From Roridomyces roridus (Eukaryota > Basidiomycota > Agaricomycetes > Agaricales > Mycenaceae): a stretch of DNA of 48,599 bases. This document shows, one piece after another, positions 31,822 through 44,900 of the stretch. The position numbers and the translations under genes were made by a program. How positions within the stretch are numbered: position 1 is the stretch's first letter; each line of letters starts with the position of its first letter. Location of the stretch: positions 1 to 48,599 of the forward strand of contig JARKIF010000219.1 in the NCBI GenBank assembly GCA_029378245.1. Direction: 5' to 3'. The notes beneath the pieces are model-generated. The model had not been told where the DNA came from. It saw only the letters and a list, made by a program, of their open reading frames with translations, and ran no database searches.

Positions 31822-33048
31822 CCCCGGATTTGGAGGTTCCTGCGCGTCCGCTGGATACCAGGAGCTGGACGTGGAAGGCGGGAAGGGAAGGCAGGTAGTA
31901 TAAATCTGCGACGGGATGAATTGCGACTGCTACCGTGATCATGACAGACTTGGTCTCGACGCCCTCGGACAGCATTCAAGCCAGAACCTAGGACATCGTT
32001 TCCAAGGGCTTTCCGGTCTCGAGCACCTTAGGCGGGTGTACGGACGAAGGTGGGTCCTTTCCCCGTCTCATCTTCAGTCTCTAATTTACTTCAAGCTTGA
32101 CTGTCCACTATGTACGACCACCAGCCGCACTCTTGATTCCATCTGAGCCCTTGCCTACGCACTGAGGACCCCACCCCGAGTCTCCACCGTGGTCCGCAGT
32201 TTCCAGTCCCCGAGTCTCAAGACCTCACGGTGACACAGCTCTACCGTAACACCCCCTCGTCGCGCAAACCGAGGACCTCCTCCCCCATCCCAAGCTCCAT
32301 CCTCCCCGACATATCTTTGCCCATTCCTGTCCCCTCATGTCTGCCACGTCATCAGCGCTTCCCCGTAGACGTCCCGCCCATGGCCATGCTTCCCCGATGC
32401 CGCACTTATCCTCTCGATCTACTGGCGAGCTCCCCTCCGCAACTTCCCTCAGGGACGACTGCAGAGCCGTCAAGCATTCCTTCAACTCCCATCCCATCCC
32501 CCCGTCTTGCCTTTTCGCCTCAAGAACCTCTCGGCTTTCCTACTCCACGCTTCCCCTGGAGCCGTGACGTGCCTCGTCCTGCTCACTGCTTCGGTTCTGC
32601 TCGCACCCCTTCAAGTTCCCACCCTCGAGATCCACAGCTCCACCATCCGCATTCTCAGCCCCCTATCCACCATCTTGCGGTTCTTTTCGGGGTCGCATAT
32701 CGTTCGGGGTCGCATATCATGGCTCACTTCCTCTCCCCCAATCTACCACCCTCCCTTGATATTCATTCCCTCCCGGTACCATCCCTCCTCTCCTCCATCC
32801 ATGGAATGAACGATAATCCTTATATCTCATTACAAAGGACAGAAAAAAGTCACAGCTACAAGAAACAGTATGTAGTGTATCACATATAATAATCGTATCG
32901 TACCAAGGAGGAAAGAATACATAATCGAAACCCAAAACCACTCAAAGGCGCCAATACTCGTCGAAGAAAGAGAGAGAGAGAGAAAGTGTCACTCATGACA
33001 TGTAAAGAAACGAGTCAGAAGGGGGGGAAAAGATTATACGCAGGCAAA
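31822..33048. other. Interval without a secure gene
   Basis: A TATAAA (about 31900) precedes an ATG at 31938, but that frame hits a stop after 16 codons. A plus-strand frame of 219 codons at 32230-32889 is CT-rich and almost pure S/P/H/L, and it lies behind the 3' end of the zinc-finger gene. It is probably fortuitous. A GA-dinucleotide run lies near 32966-32985. Confidence 0.4.
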
Positions 33049-34713
33049 TTAGACCTGCACCTCCCTCATAGCATGCATCTGCAGCTCAGGCCCCATCTCA
33101 GGCTCGCCCTCTGCGTCCACCTCGTCGTGCCCGTGCCCAACAGGCCGAAGGCGGTAATACGAAGGATGGTGGTACATCCCAGCCCCCATCGACTGCTGCT
33201 GCTGCTCCTCGCGCTCCCGGTCCATAAAGCCCCCAGCTTTCGACGGACTCTCAGGCAACTCGGTCCTCAAAGACGACACCGCCGCATAACTCTGCAAACT
33301 GGGCTCCCGGGTGAGGATCAAAGGCGGGGTAGGCGCAGCTCCAAGCGTGGGGTAGGTAATCCGCGTCATCGCGCGCGAATAAAAGTCGGGAGCAGGGGGA
33401 GGAGAAGGCGAGAGCGTGGGCCGGCGTGCATCTGCATCTTCGTCGTCCTCATACTCTCCTTCCCCGTCTTCCTCCTCCTCCTCTGCATCTTCATCATCCT
33501 CGTCTGGCTCTGCAATACCATCGACATCGACATCCTCGTCCTCCTCTTCCACCTGCCGACTCTTCCTCCTAGACCCTCCCCGTTTACGCTTCCCACCAGT
33601 ACCGCCCTTGGCCTTGCCGCCCTCCTTGCCCTCCTCCTCAGCCCCACCCGCCCGATGCACCTTGACATGCTGCAGCAGGTTATCATGCCGATTGAAAAAC
33701 TTGCGACACCCCTCGTACGTGCACGCAAACGGCTTCTCGTGCGTGTGTATGCTCCTGATATGCCGCTTGAGATGCTCCCCGCGATGAAAGGCCTTGCCGC
33801 AGCCTGGAACGGTGCAAATGTGCACGCGATCCGATGTCGACACTGGGGGACCGTGCTCGGCGGGAGGGTGGGACGAAGGCGACGTCGAGGAGGCGGAGGA
33901 GGAGGGTAGAGACGTGGTGGAGAGGGGCACGACGGGTACGCGCCGTCCACGGCTCTTCTTGATGAGGTTTGGGACGGGGACTGGAAGGGAGGTGCGAGCG
34001 CGTGCTTTGACGAGTGGGTCGACGTAGTAGGGCGAGTGAGACGCTGCGGGGGGTGCAGGTGGCATGCCTGACATTGCTACGAAGACGGCTGCAGAACCGG
34101 CGGGCGGCGGGGAAGGTACTTGGGGTGGAGTCGGGAGGACTTCGGCGGGGACAGCTGTCTCGGCAGGTGGTGGGCGGGTACGTGCAGGAGGCTCCTCGGA
34201 CTCTGCTTTGTCCTTGTCGACCTCGTCGATAGTTCGCTTTCGTGGCGCTTTACCGCCTCCCTTCTTGCGGCCAGCGGTACCCCCTGTAGCGGCGACCGAA
34301 TTCTTTTTCGGCGCATCATACCAGCTGTCATCTCGCACGGGCGGCTTGGACGCGCGCCCGGAACGAGAACGCGTAAGTGGGCGGGTAGAGGATGAAGGCT
34401 CGGGATTCTGGGATTGCTTGTCATCAGTCGGGATTCACCATAGGCGCTATGAGGAGCTCACATTAACACCATTATGGTTATCTGACGCCATTGAAGAGGC
34501 CTCAGCAGGAGACATGTCATTCTCTGGCGACTGGTCATCGTGACGGACGCCATCCATGTCGGATACCGAGTTTTTAGCTTCCTGCGGGGCCGCGTGGGCA
34601 CATTCCTTTCCAGGGGCACACACAGAGCAGAGTCGACGTACCTGGGGCACCTGGTCACTCTGTCCCTCCTGCGGATGGTCTGTAGTGACCCCTTGAACGT
34701 CCATACTGTCCAT
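33049..34713 (-). CDS. C2H2 zinc-finger transcription factor A (Msn2/4 type)
   Basis: The exons, in minus order, are 34642-34713, 34462-34581 and 33049-34407, giving 516 residues with phase 0 at each junction. Two fingers lie at about residues 262-285 ([24 protein letters not shown]) and 293-315, the second with [15 protein letters not shown]. The recognition positions R.EHLKRH and R.DNL.QH equal those of yeast Msn2/Msn4, which bind AGGGG stress elements; a similar target here is inference. A basic KKSRGRRVP segment (about 212) follows LPVPVPNL and may be a nuclear signal. After the fingers comes a long acidic region (DEDVDVDG through EDDEDAD), then a glutamine-rich end. The start at MDSMDVQG is chosen because a GTACGT-CAG intron joins it in frame. 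Confidence 0.8.
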
Positions 34714-35129
34714 ACTGTCGATGCTGAAGCGGACTGTGCTCGTCACTGGGAACACAGGGGGTGTAGCTTTGTCAGTGGGTCCGTTCCGCAGCGAGGATGC
34801 CCGAGAAAAGGGAGTCACCTTGATCAGTGGAGGCTCGGCGAGGCGTGAATGAGGCTGGACGCCGAGGACGACGGTGAGGGAGGGAGAGGGAAGGATTGAC
34901 CCCTGTAGGTGGATGCGGAAGCAAAATGATGACAAAATTCCGGCAAGGGCTAGAAGTCCTCGAGGTGATGCTATCATTTGATGGACTCCGAATGGGGCGA
35001 TTTGGGTGACTCGAGTCAGAGTCTGGCTGAGTCTGGTCTGATTTCTGCCAAATTTCTGCTTCCACATCGCACGACGCAGGTCCATCCTCAAGTCGGTGTC
35101 CCAACGTCTAGTGTCAGCTATGTATCCAC

Positions 35130-36475
35130 TTCCACTCTCGCTCAAAACCGGCGCACGTCGCCCGTCCGTTCCTTTGTTCAGACAAAGGAAAACGGCGGTT
35201 ATTAGCGACGAGTCCTTCCTTTCCAGTTGCAAAGTTGTTTCAAAATTGAGGGCAGGGGACCGTCTTGATGTAATACCCAACCCAGTCTTCACCGCGGTGT
35301 CTGCCTTCACTCCATGATACCATGCCTCGTTCTCAAGACTGGGCCTCTCAAGCTCCCCGAAATCCTCTTCAATGCACTGTTGACTCAAGCGCCATCGTAC
35401 GTCCGCCAGCCTGTAGCAAAAAGTTCAATCCGTATCTGACAAGTAAGTAAAATTTGCCCAGAAAGCGTACGGCGTGTCATTCCCACTCAATGTCTGTTCC
35501 TTTGTACGGACAGAGTCGGAAAACGGCAGGCCTTTTGACGACCTTCTTTTAGCCATCTTTCAAAGTTGACTCGGAGGACACGTGGCTGTCTTGGTGTGGG
35601 TGTGTCCCAGTTCTCACCCCGGTGTCTGCCTTCAATCCATGATACCATGCCTCGTCCTCAGGACTGAGCCTCTCAATTTCTTCAAGATCCTCTTTTCACT
35701 GTTTACTCAAGCGCTATCCTAGGTCTGTCAACATGTAGCAAATTCAATCCGTATCTCATACTTACTTGAGTAAGATTTCCCGGAAAACGTCCGACCTGTC
35801 ATTCTCAAAAAGCCGGCTGTTCCTTTGTTCGGACAAAGGAAAGCGGCGCTCTTTTGATGACCCTTCTTCTGGCCATCTTTCAAAGTTGAGGACACGGGGC
35901 CGTCTTGGGGTGCCCCAGTTCTGGCCCCAGTGTCTGCGTTCTACGCCATGCCTCGTCCTCAATACTCAGCCTCTCCAGTTCCTCAAGACTCCTTCGCCCA
36001 ACACAATGCCAGAATCGAGTAGACTGACTCGACAATGGCTTGCGGTGAGTATTGACGATACTCTTCTCATACTTAGTTTGCTCAAGCGCTATTGAAATTT
36101 GAGCTGGTGTAGGTCCGTCCAACACGTCGCAATGTCAATCCGTATCTCATAAGTAAAGTTACCCAGAAAACGTCGTCCGACCTGTCATTCTGATCTCTCA
36201 CTCAAAACCGGCGCACGTCGCCCGTCTGTTCCCCTGTTCGGACAAAGGAAAGCCTTTTGACGACCTTCCTTCTAGCCGTCTTTCAAATCCATGATTCGTC
36301 GTCCTCCGGTATGAGCTACTCAAGTTCCGTTTGAGACTGAGACTGGCCTTCCAGCGACTTACAGTGTCGTCTTTGCATTTTGCAGTTTTTGCTCAAGCGC
36401 TATTGAGCTGGTGTAGGTCCGTTCAACACGTCGCAATGTCAATCCGTCTCATACTAAAATTTCCCAGAACAAGAG
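35130..36475. repeat. Degenerate tandem array, about four units of 300-380 bp
   Basis: Units begin near 35130, 35485, 35815 and 36205. Landmarks recur in order: TCGCCCGTC(C/T)GTTCC...GGACAAAGGAAA, ATCTTTCAAAGTTGA, CCAGT(T/C)(C/T)T, GTGTCTGC, CATGCCTCGTCCTCA, CTCAAGCGCTAT, and TCAATCCGTATCTCATA with CCCAGAAAACGT. On the minus strand, units 1 to 3 each encode a version of EDLEELERLSxEDEAW, mostly followed by KADT, which points to a duplicated coding fragment. No unit has an intact gene. The array lies between the two zinc-finger genes. Confidence 0.75.
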
Positions 36476-39400
36476 ATTGGACATTGTCAGAAAGACGGAA
36501 TGGCCAGTTGTATCTGGCGGGGCCTTTTTGCACCAACAGCGTTGCCTAGCTCGGTTAAAACAGCAGCTGGAACCGTCTCCCAAACCTCTGCGATCGGTTC
36601 TCAAGAACTTCAGCTAGGCGTATAGTCTCCGAACACGAACTTATCACGCCATTCAGACTCTCGTCTCTCTTCCTTCGCAATTCGGAGGCCTCGCTGCAAC
36701 AGAGTTTTTTCTTCCCGCGGGCGCGCGGACATGGGCTCGAGCATTAAGTAACCTTCCACCCTTCCACCAGCGATCCTCTGCTTTTGCTGGACTCCGATCG
36801 TCGTCTCTTGAGTCTTGCTCACCGATGAGCTCGTGGCTTCTGCAAGTCCCTTCTTCCCATCCACGGCGTGATGTGTATAATCCATCCTCTTGTTGTAGGT
36901 GCCATCCAAGTCGAGCGGCGTCCCTACTAAGTATCAACTTGTAGACACCCTGCCTGTATCCAAAGGATGCTCAGATGTATGTGCACTCCCAATAAACGCA
37001 CGTTCTTGTTCAATTCAGATGTGAATGCCGTCCAATGCATCGCACGCCTCAGTAGACGAACGTTCTTGCTTGCTCTCCAGCTCAAGAACCGACTTGCAAC
37101 TCGCGTCATGATTCATGCTGGCATCATTCAGCACGATATCCCTGTTCTTCTTCTGCGCTATGGGCCAAGTTCGATGGCGAGACTTGGTCTGGTCCACGGA
37201 GTCCTCAATGCTCCCCGCGAATATATGAAACTTCACAGTCTATCTCAATGTGTGGACCGTCTTGACTCTTGCAACTATTTTATCTCTTGCACGATCCATG
37301 GTCCGATCTCATTCGGCGAAATCCCGCCCGGTATTCAAATTCTTCAAGCTTTGCCCCCTCCAATCCTTTGCAAAGAAATGGCACGCCGACCGCGAACGTT
37401 GAGCGAAACGCCGCGAATTCGGGAACCACGCATACTCCGACACCTGTCAGTGCACAAGCCAAGCCAAGCCACTCGGAATTGCAAAAAACGCAAACATCAT
37501 CGAGGCACCGGGTCCGAGTCTGACAGCTATCGAACAACTTGAAATTTGAAGACCGGTCCAGCAATCAAGTTGCAAAAAAAAAACACTTTCGGTTGGGGGC
37601 CCAATTATCCGTTCCTTACGGTTTACCAACCTCCACCACTTACACCCGCGGGGTGCCAATGCACGATTGGCGGCCCTAAGGTTCCCGATGCCGCAGGAAG
37701 CGTCCTTCCTCCTTCTCCGCTAATGATTTGCTCGGGCTTCTACTGCTTCTACTCGCACCCATGACCACCCACCGCGGATCCGGATTACGGATTCCTCAAT
37801 GCCGTTTCGGACTCGGAGCCCGTACGCGTCGAGCGGATCTGAGCAATATGAATTGTTTTTAATTATACTGCACCGCAATGGCCCTGGATTGCGAAATTCA
37901 AATTGATGCCAAGTTTGTGATCAGAGGGCGCACGCAGGTCATGATGATGGACGCGGACGTGCGTATGTCCGAGTGTATCGAGTGCGTTCTGGAGGGGCTT
38001 TTGGCCCCATCGCCCCAACCATTCAGTCGGAGTCTTCAAAGTTCACCCCATGTCGGCGATCACTTAGTAACGGGTGAGACCCACCACAAGGCCTAGGGGG
38101 CCTCCAGTGGTGTGTATTCATTCGTCTTGTGCTATGCTATGTTCCAGTGGAAATCCGAGGAATCCCCATTCAATTAAATAATGATCGTGGAGGAACGTTC
38201 AAGGTACACTGGTCGGGGCCTCGAATTCAATTTTCCTGGGTTCTTCGACTCGGCAGGGCGATATTTCCTTTCATTTTCTTTCAACTGCAAATCAATGGAC
38301 ACACGTCGGTGAATGTGGTTTGGCCGGTGGAGTAGCGGAGTAGCGGAGTCGCATGATTTCAACGTCTCCCTCGTGCACCTGTTGACCTCGCTGAAACGCC
38401 TACAGTGACGCACATGAACTTCGGAAATTCGGGGACCCCGCCAAGTCGGTTGATTAATTAAATCAAGCCGCCATGCCGGTTCCAATATTAATCAAACGGC
38501 GGGAAACGTGCCGGTCCCTGCCAGTGAGTTCAATGTATCTTTCAATCTCCCAGGGTCAACAACCATTTCGAAGCTCGCTCCACAAATAATGTATCTTTTC
38601 TGTCCGACACGACCTCCGGAGCCGTGCGTGGGGATAAGAATGTACGTACTGACGTTGACTGAATCCGTCAGAAGGAGTCCCACGAATTTGGGCGGTCTGA
38701 GAGCGGCTGGTGAAGAAAGTAGGGTAGGGTTCACTTAGAAACCGAAACGAGGTGGTCCATCGCAAGTGGAAGTACACTGCACATTGCAGACCGCAAGCCG
38801 TTCATTCGGGAAGTAAAATGACCCCGTCTCGCACGGCCGATTGATAGATTATTCTGGTTCTTGTTCTCTGCAATGTGCGGATCCAATCGCGGGCAGTATG
38901 AACCTGAGCGCTGAAAGGCGTATCCATGACACCGGAAAAAAAAGTCCAAGGTACGTATGTACGGTACCTCGGATTTTAGTTTTCAGCCTTCTTTCTGTTT
39001 CCTCCCGCTGACCCCTATTCGGCGGGTGCAGAGACTGTTTAAAGTAGGATGGATGACGCTATGCTCATTGTACAGAGGGGGCGGCGGCGGCGGCGGTACT
39101 GCCACGCGAGTGAAGGACCCACTACTGACTTGTGTGGAATTTCAAGGACTGGCGCATCAAATAATTGTCATACAATCTGAGGCGCATCAAATCCCGCCCT
39201 CTCCCGCTTAACATTTCCCCACAATCGCACCCGACCTGCTTCCGCGGCCAGTTATATGCGCACTACAAATTCCTCGAGCTGGTTCCAGCGATCTTGATCG
39301 AGCAATGTTGGGGTCTAGACTCTAAGCGAGACTTCGGCCGCCGCCTCGACACAAATGGGTCCTCTCAGACTCGAATTTCATTCTCCTCGCGAGATTCCAG

Positions 39401-40130
39401 CTGCCACGGTTTCGCTACACTTTGACTCGCTCACCGACCCGTTGCATTTTGAATGTCGAATTCATTATTCCGTACGGATGCGAATTTGTTGTCGAATATA
39501 CTGCTACTCCGGTTGTCGGCCTGTCATGCACATCCAGCCCTACAAATCGGCGGACACAACCAAAAACCACATTGTATTCTAGGAACCTTGTGATAAATCC
39601 TCTAGCCCTTGTGATGATTTTCTGCACGCCGATCTGTAGTGCCTGTGGCGTCGGCCCGAGGAGGAATCCTGTTTGTTATTGTGTTTCTAAGCGGCGATTT
39701 CATATTCGAGACCTTAGAACCGCTCTAATCGCGGCGGGTCGAATATGGAGCGGACATCTGTGATGGGATCTGGGGAAATCGGGAGTACCTAAATGGAGAT
39801 ACCGAGCCTGACAGGCACCGCCTAGCTTGAAGCTGCTTTTGGCCATGACTGGCCTGACTTGCAAGCATGAATGCATGCCCGGACTGGCTCGTGGGTGCCG
39901 TGACCGTTTCTTCTTCTTCTTCTCCTCCTCCCTCCTCCATCCAACAAAGTCGTCCCTTGTCTCACTCGAGTGGAGTCAGCTCGCACCTCAATTTCGACGA
40001 TCGCAGACATTTCGATCACCTCCGTCTCGTATTTCCTCGAAAAATACTTAATTAACAGCCCTCTGGATTACCCGCCGACCCCTTAAGTGGTTGCTCTCTG
40101 CTCTTCGTTCCATCCCCTACCCCTCCATCC
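36476..40130. other. Interval without a secure gene
   Basis: A 191-codon plus frame (36967-37542) and a 99-codon minus frame (36610-36909, starting MDGTYNKRMDYTHH) have no recognisable domains or convincing splice partners. A short GC-rich (GGC)n run lies near 39078-39095. CT-rich sequence from 39910 to 40130 leads into the next gene and is likely its promoter and leader. Confidence 0.4.
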
Positions 40131-41930
40131 ATGTCCTCCGCAGCCGCAGCCCCTGCGACGCCGGTCTCCCCTACGTATACCGACTTCTCCTCCACCTCTG
40201 GGAGCGAGTTCGCTGTCGAGATTCGCTCCCCGCTCGACGACGCTTTTGCCCACCAGCAGCAGCAGCAGCATTCCGGCTACGCTGCCCGCAGTCAAGGCCA
40301 CGGCCAGGAGTTCTTTGCATACCACGCCCTTCCGTGGTCATCCCCCGTCGAGCAGAAGAAGCCACTGACGAACCCGGGGTACTATGCTGCGAATGTCGTC
40401 TTCCCGGTATGTCTCAGTGGCTCCTCACTTGACTTGGATGCTTACGAGTCGGATAGACGCAGCATCAGCCTCACATTCTCCCTGCGCTAGAGCTCGACCT
40501 CGCTGGAGAATATCCTCCGTACCGCGTCGCCAAGGACTATTCGCACCATGCTCAGCCGCCCATGTACTCGAGCAACGGCGGAATCCAGCGCAGCTACAGC
40601 GCCGCGCCAACATATGGCTATCATCATCAGGTGAGCACCCCGTCCTTGACTTGCATTCTGTCTAACGCTATAGTAGTATGAATCGCCTACTTCTCCGACC
40701 TCGCCCGCTACGCCATGGGACTCCACTCAGAGCCCCGCCTCGCCAGTCGGCCTGACTCACTCCCTGTCTCACCACTCGGGCTTCGCTACTCACCACCACC
40801 ACCACCAACTCGCACATGCTCAATCCCACTCGGCATTGCAGACGCAACAACCGCACCCGGCACAACTCCACCACTCTCAGTCGACTTCGTTCACGTCGAG
40901 CTCGTCTCAACCAGGCGCCTACAGCAGCGCCCAGAGGTACTCGCCTCCACCGACGCATCAAAGTGTCGACCCGCGTTACGTCCTGTCGCCCGCGCAGTCG
41001 ACGCATTCGCAACAACACGTTCAGCCTGAACCAAGTTTGAGCCCAAGCCCTGTGTTGAGCGGACGGAGCATCGCCGCCGCCAGCCCACACTCGGTTTACA
41101 GCAGTCCCGCTGCGAGTCCCCTTCAGCAAACCATCTCCTACTCGCACCAGGAGGCGGAGGATGACGAAGGCGAGATGGACGACGGTGGAGATGATTCTGA
41201 ATACGTCGACGAGAGTGATGGCGATGATGGCGAGTTCGTTCCTGGTGGCCGTCGCCGCGTGGGGCGGAGTACGAGGCGTTATGCACCCTATGCATATTCT
41301 CCTAGCCCGAGTACGAGTGCGAGCGGCAGTACGCTGGGTTACGACTATCCCGCGGCTTCGTATTATCCGGGTAAGTTGCATCCGAAATTCTGATTCTTTT
41401 CTTCGGAAAGCTTATTTATTCCCTTAGCCGGTCTGGTACCCTCCAACTACCCCGCGGACGCGGCGTACTACTCTGGGAACGATGCGTCTCTCATGGATGG
41501 TGCCCAGGATCAGAAACGTGCCCGTGCTCGCCCGACTCCAACTCCGACGCTTCCCGTGCCAGTCCCCGTCCCGAACTTGACGAAAAAGTCGCGCGGTCGC
41601 CGGGTGCCTACTGTTAGCATGTTGTACTCTGCTGACGGCGCCACCAACGGACGTCGTGGGGGTGCGAAAGCTGCTGCTGCGCGGTTGTATACGTGCAAAG
41701 TCCCCGGTTGCGGCAAGTGTTTTGCGCGTGGGGAGCATTTGAAGAGGCATGTGCGGAGTATCCATACGTGGGAGAAGCGTGCGTTCTCTTCCTTTTTTCT
41801 TGAAGGGTTGGTGTTGATTTGATTTTTAGCGCACAAGTGCCCCTACCCTGGATGCGGCAAGGACTTTTCAAGGCATGATAACCTTGGACAGCATATGCGC
41901 GTTCACAAGGATTTTGTCGGGCGTGTTTGA
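40131..41930 (+). CDS. C2H2 zinc-finger transcription factor B (Msn2/4 type)
   Basis: Exons are 40131-40406, 40457-40630, 40677-41370, 41428-41778 and 41830-41930, giving 531 residues with consistent phases. The long N-terminal part is low-complexity (S, P, H, Q, Y) with polyQ (about residue 42) and polyH runs. An acidic patch (EDDEGEMDDGGDDSEY) follows at about residues 343-360. [20 protein letters not shown] matches factor A. Two fingers close the protein: [24 protein letters not shown] (about 471-494) and one with FSRHDNLGQHMRVH (about 501-523), split by an intron. Recognition residues again equal the Msn2/4 pattern. Domain order differs from factor A, where the acidic part follows the fingers. 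The third exon uses the second of two adjacent AGs (TAGTAG), avoiding a stop. Confidence 0.85.
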
Positions 41931-44900
41931 GCGCCCGCCTTCTTTGCTTCGATCTCTCTCCCATAGACTTCACCTCCACCCAGCCAAAAACATACCACGC
42001 GTCGCCTGTTCGCTCTCATTGCCACTCGTTTTGTCGGCCGCAGGCGGCGCGGCCACACGCGCTCTTCGGTTCCTCCCTCTCTCGTCCATGTTTGTACATC
42101 TACAGTTCCCCATGCATGCACTCGCACGAACTCTCTTCCATCCATCTCACTCTCATCTCATCTCACATCTCACGCATTCTCATCTCATCGCGGATTGGAT
42201 ATGGATATGGATTTCGGTCTTTCGTTCGGTTTTTGGTCTTCGGTTCCCCAAAAATGTTACAATACAATTTCATCATACAGTCCCCATACAGTACAGCCGA
42301 GCGTCGTTTTCCGCGTTCTAGATAACTAGCGTACATATCTTTTGATTCGTCTTTTTTCTTTATTCGGTATGTTATATCACTTGTGTGTGTGTAAATGTCA
42401 TTACTGTTACTGTGCAATATCTTTGAAGCGGCAGTGAGAGTGGGGCGTCCGGATTGGGTGTTATTGCTTGGATGCGGTGTGGTTTACACGAGGCAGAACA
42501 TGAGTATGACGAGTGGTGGGAGGTAAGAGTAGGCTCCGACGACAAGAAGTCTTCTTGTGTCGTTGCGAGGGTGGAACTGAGATGAAATACATATGCATAC
42601 GTAGTTTGCTTGATAAGACATTGAATAAAATACAAGGGTAGTGGATGTGTTGTTGTTCAACTTGTTGGGTTGGAAACGCTGCCATCGTGGACCCTGCATA
42701 GAACTCACTGGTGGTGGAGCGTGATGGTGGTGAAGCGGAAATGAAATATTGGGTCACTTGGGTGGGGAAGAGAACTCGAGGAAGCTAGATAGTGGTTCGC
42801 GGGAGAAAGCCGGAGGCGGCCCTGGGAGTATGACTCGGAGGCGGCGGAGGAATGTGGGGTAAGGATATTGAATTCAATGAAAACCCGGCCGAGTAGCCCG
42901 AAAGAGATGGACGGGATGAGGTGAGTTCACGGTAAGTAGCGGCTTTGACGCTTTGAATGTTCAGTAAGTTGGCAAGTATGTATGTATGTATGTATTTATG
43001 CGAAGAAGTCAACGGTTCACGTCCAGCGGCGCATGCCGCCTGGGTGGGGTTGAAACCGGCGGGCGTTTGGGGGCAGGAAGAACGGGCCAGTCTCGCGGGG
43101 ATGAACATTGACCGGTTCGGGACCTCGGAGCTGTAGGCAAGAAGAGAACGGGCAAAGCATGAACGAAGGGTATCCGAGTGATAGGCTTGAACAATGAGCT
43201 CTTTCGAATGCATTTCAGAATAGGAAATCTACCAAAATAATAATAAGCAATTCCTTACGGTTAGCCAGATCTTGAATTCGGACCGACGCCGGATACCGGA
43301 GAAGCGAGTCAGTGACATTGACTTGATCCTAGTACTACGCGGGATTGGCTTGAAGTGACACGACACGATTTTCAAACAGTCAATTAAGATAACTAGCCGA
43401 TGTAATAGACCAAGCGATGGCGTTAAAGCAAAATGTGACGCAAATTGGAAATCTGAACGAGGCAGTCAATTTTCTATTTCAAATGGCGATTAATGAAGAA
43501 CCCTACGAGCCTGACTGCTTTGAGAATTAGGGTGTGCGTGAGAGTGATCATGATGGGCGAGGAGAGCTAGTGTCGACGTCGAAGTTCAGAATATTGTTCT
43601 ACGGCGCTTACTTCGCTCTTTATCAGCAGAGCCGTTGACATGGAGGTGAAAACCCACGGATCTTGCTGGTTGCGAGGTCAGAATTCTGAGATTTGAAATT
43701 CGCGGATGTCGGCACGATCCCTGCCCGTCGATAAGCTGGAACAGATCTGAAGACGTATGCGGAAAACCAAAGATTATGCAAAAGGCTATGCACAACAGCA
43801 GCAGCAGGTGTATGACGCGTTTTTGCAATGCCTTTGCTTTAGCCCGATGGTCGTGCGTAGTCGGTGCCTGAACGGTTGACGTGGACGGACACGCAGTGCA
43901 TCTTTTTAGACTAGACAGCGGTAGCCGAGTGAGGGAGGGATGACCCTGGTTGTAGCAGCGCATTTTCGGGAGTACAGAGTGCGGAACGAGGCGGTACGAA
44001 TATCACAAGACCTGATTCGCCGTCGGGCAGAAACGTACTGATCAAACCCCATGTGTGTTCCTGGTGTACAGAATTTGCCGACCATCGCCTGCAGGATTAG
44101 CGCTGAGCCCGGTGCAGCAGATACGCGCGGACTGGATCGGAGGCTGTCAAATGAATTTTCAATGCCTAATGAAGAATAGAGTGAGACATGAACGCAACTC
44201 CGGCGGGGTGTTTCCCCAAATGAAGTAAAGGCTTTGGCGAGTCAGGGTAGGAGGAGGGCCGGAATTTCGACTGAGCACCTGAAATGGAAACTGTCGAGCC
44301 GTGGCGCGTCTCTAAGTCGTTGATCTGCAAGAAGGCCGAACTTGTCGGCTGTGGCGCGGCTCGCCTAGACTCTCAAACGTTGCTGAGACAAGGCGTTGGA
44401 GTGTCGGAATGAGATGCACCTCCGAAAGTCAATATTATGAGCTGAAGTTCGAAGCACCACCGAGCTCTGATTCAAGAAGAGCAGGGTAGAAGAGCAGGAT
44501 AGAATATCCAGTCGGCGGGGCAGATTCCGAATCTACAGGCTAGAACTTGAACGTGAATGGAAACTGTCGAACCGTGAGTAGCTCGGTGGCGTAGTTCAAA
44601 GTATACACCGTCCTATTGGTGGAGACGAGGCACGGAGATCAGCGGATGTTGGACCCTGCCAGCTGTGGCGCCTATATCTGGGAATGTCGACTGTTCGGTA
44701 AGTTGGCATACCAAGCATCCGATTCGCTTCGGTTCTTCGGGAAGGTCATACTTGGTACGCGCCGGACATGGAGCCGGGGTCGATTCTGTCAAGTAGTCTC
44801 TTTGCTAATGCTACGCGGGAGGGATGAGACGGAGACAAGGACTCGGAGCGGCAGGCTTGGATATTCAAGGCCAAATTGAAGGCCGATACACCAGTCCGAA

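Noticed and set aside
31938..32040. Short gene start behind TATAAA (MTDLVSTPSDSIQ...)
   Set aside because: It is stopped after 16 codons and I could not build a splice chain; a pheromone precursor was considered, but no CaaX end is present.
32230..32889. A 219-codon open frame, Pro/Ser-rich
   Set aside because: It follows from CT-rich sequence at the 3' side of the zinc-finger gene; there are no domain-like patterns.
36967..37542. A 191-codon open frame
   Set aside because: No recognisable domain, no promoter, and comparable frames exist on the other strand.
42976..42995. (TATG)n repeat as a functional element
   Set aside because: It is an ordinary microsatellite.
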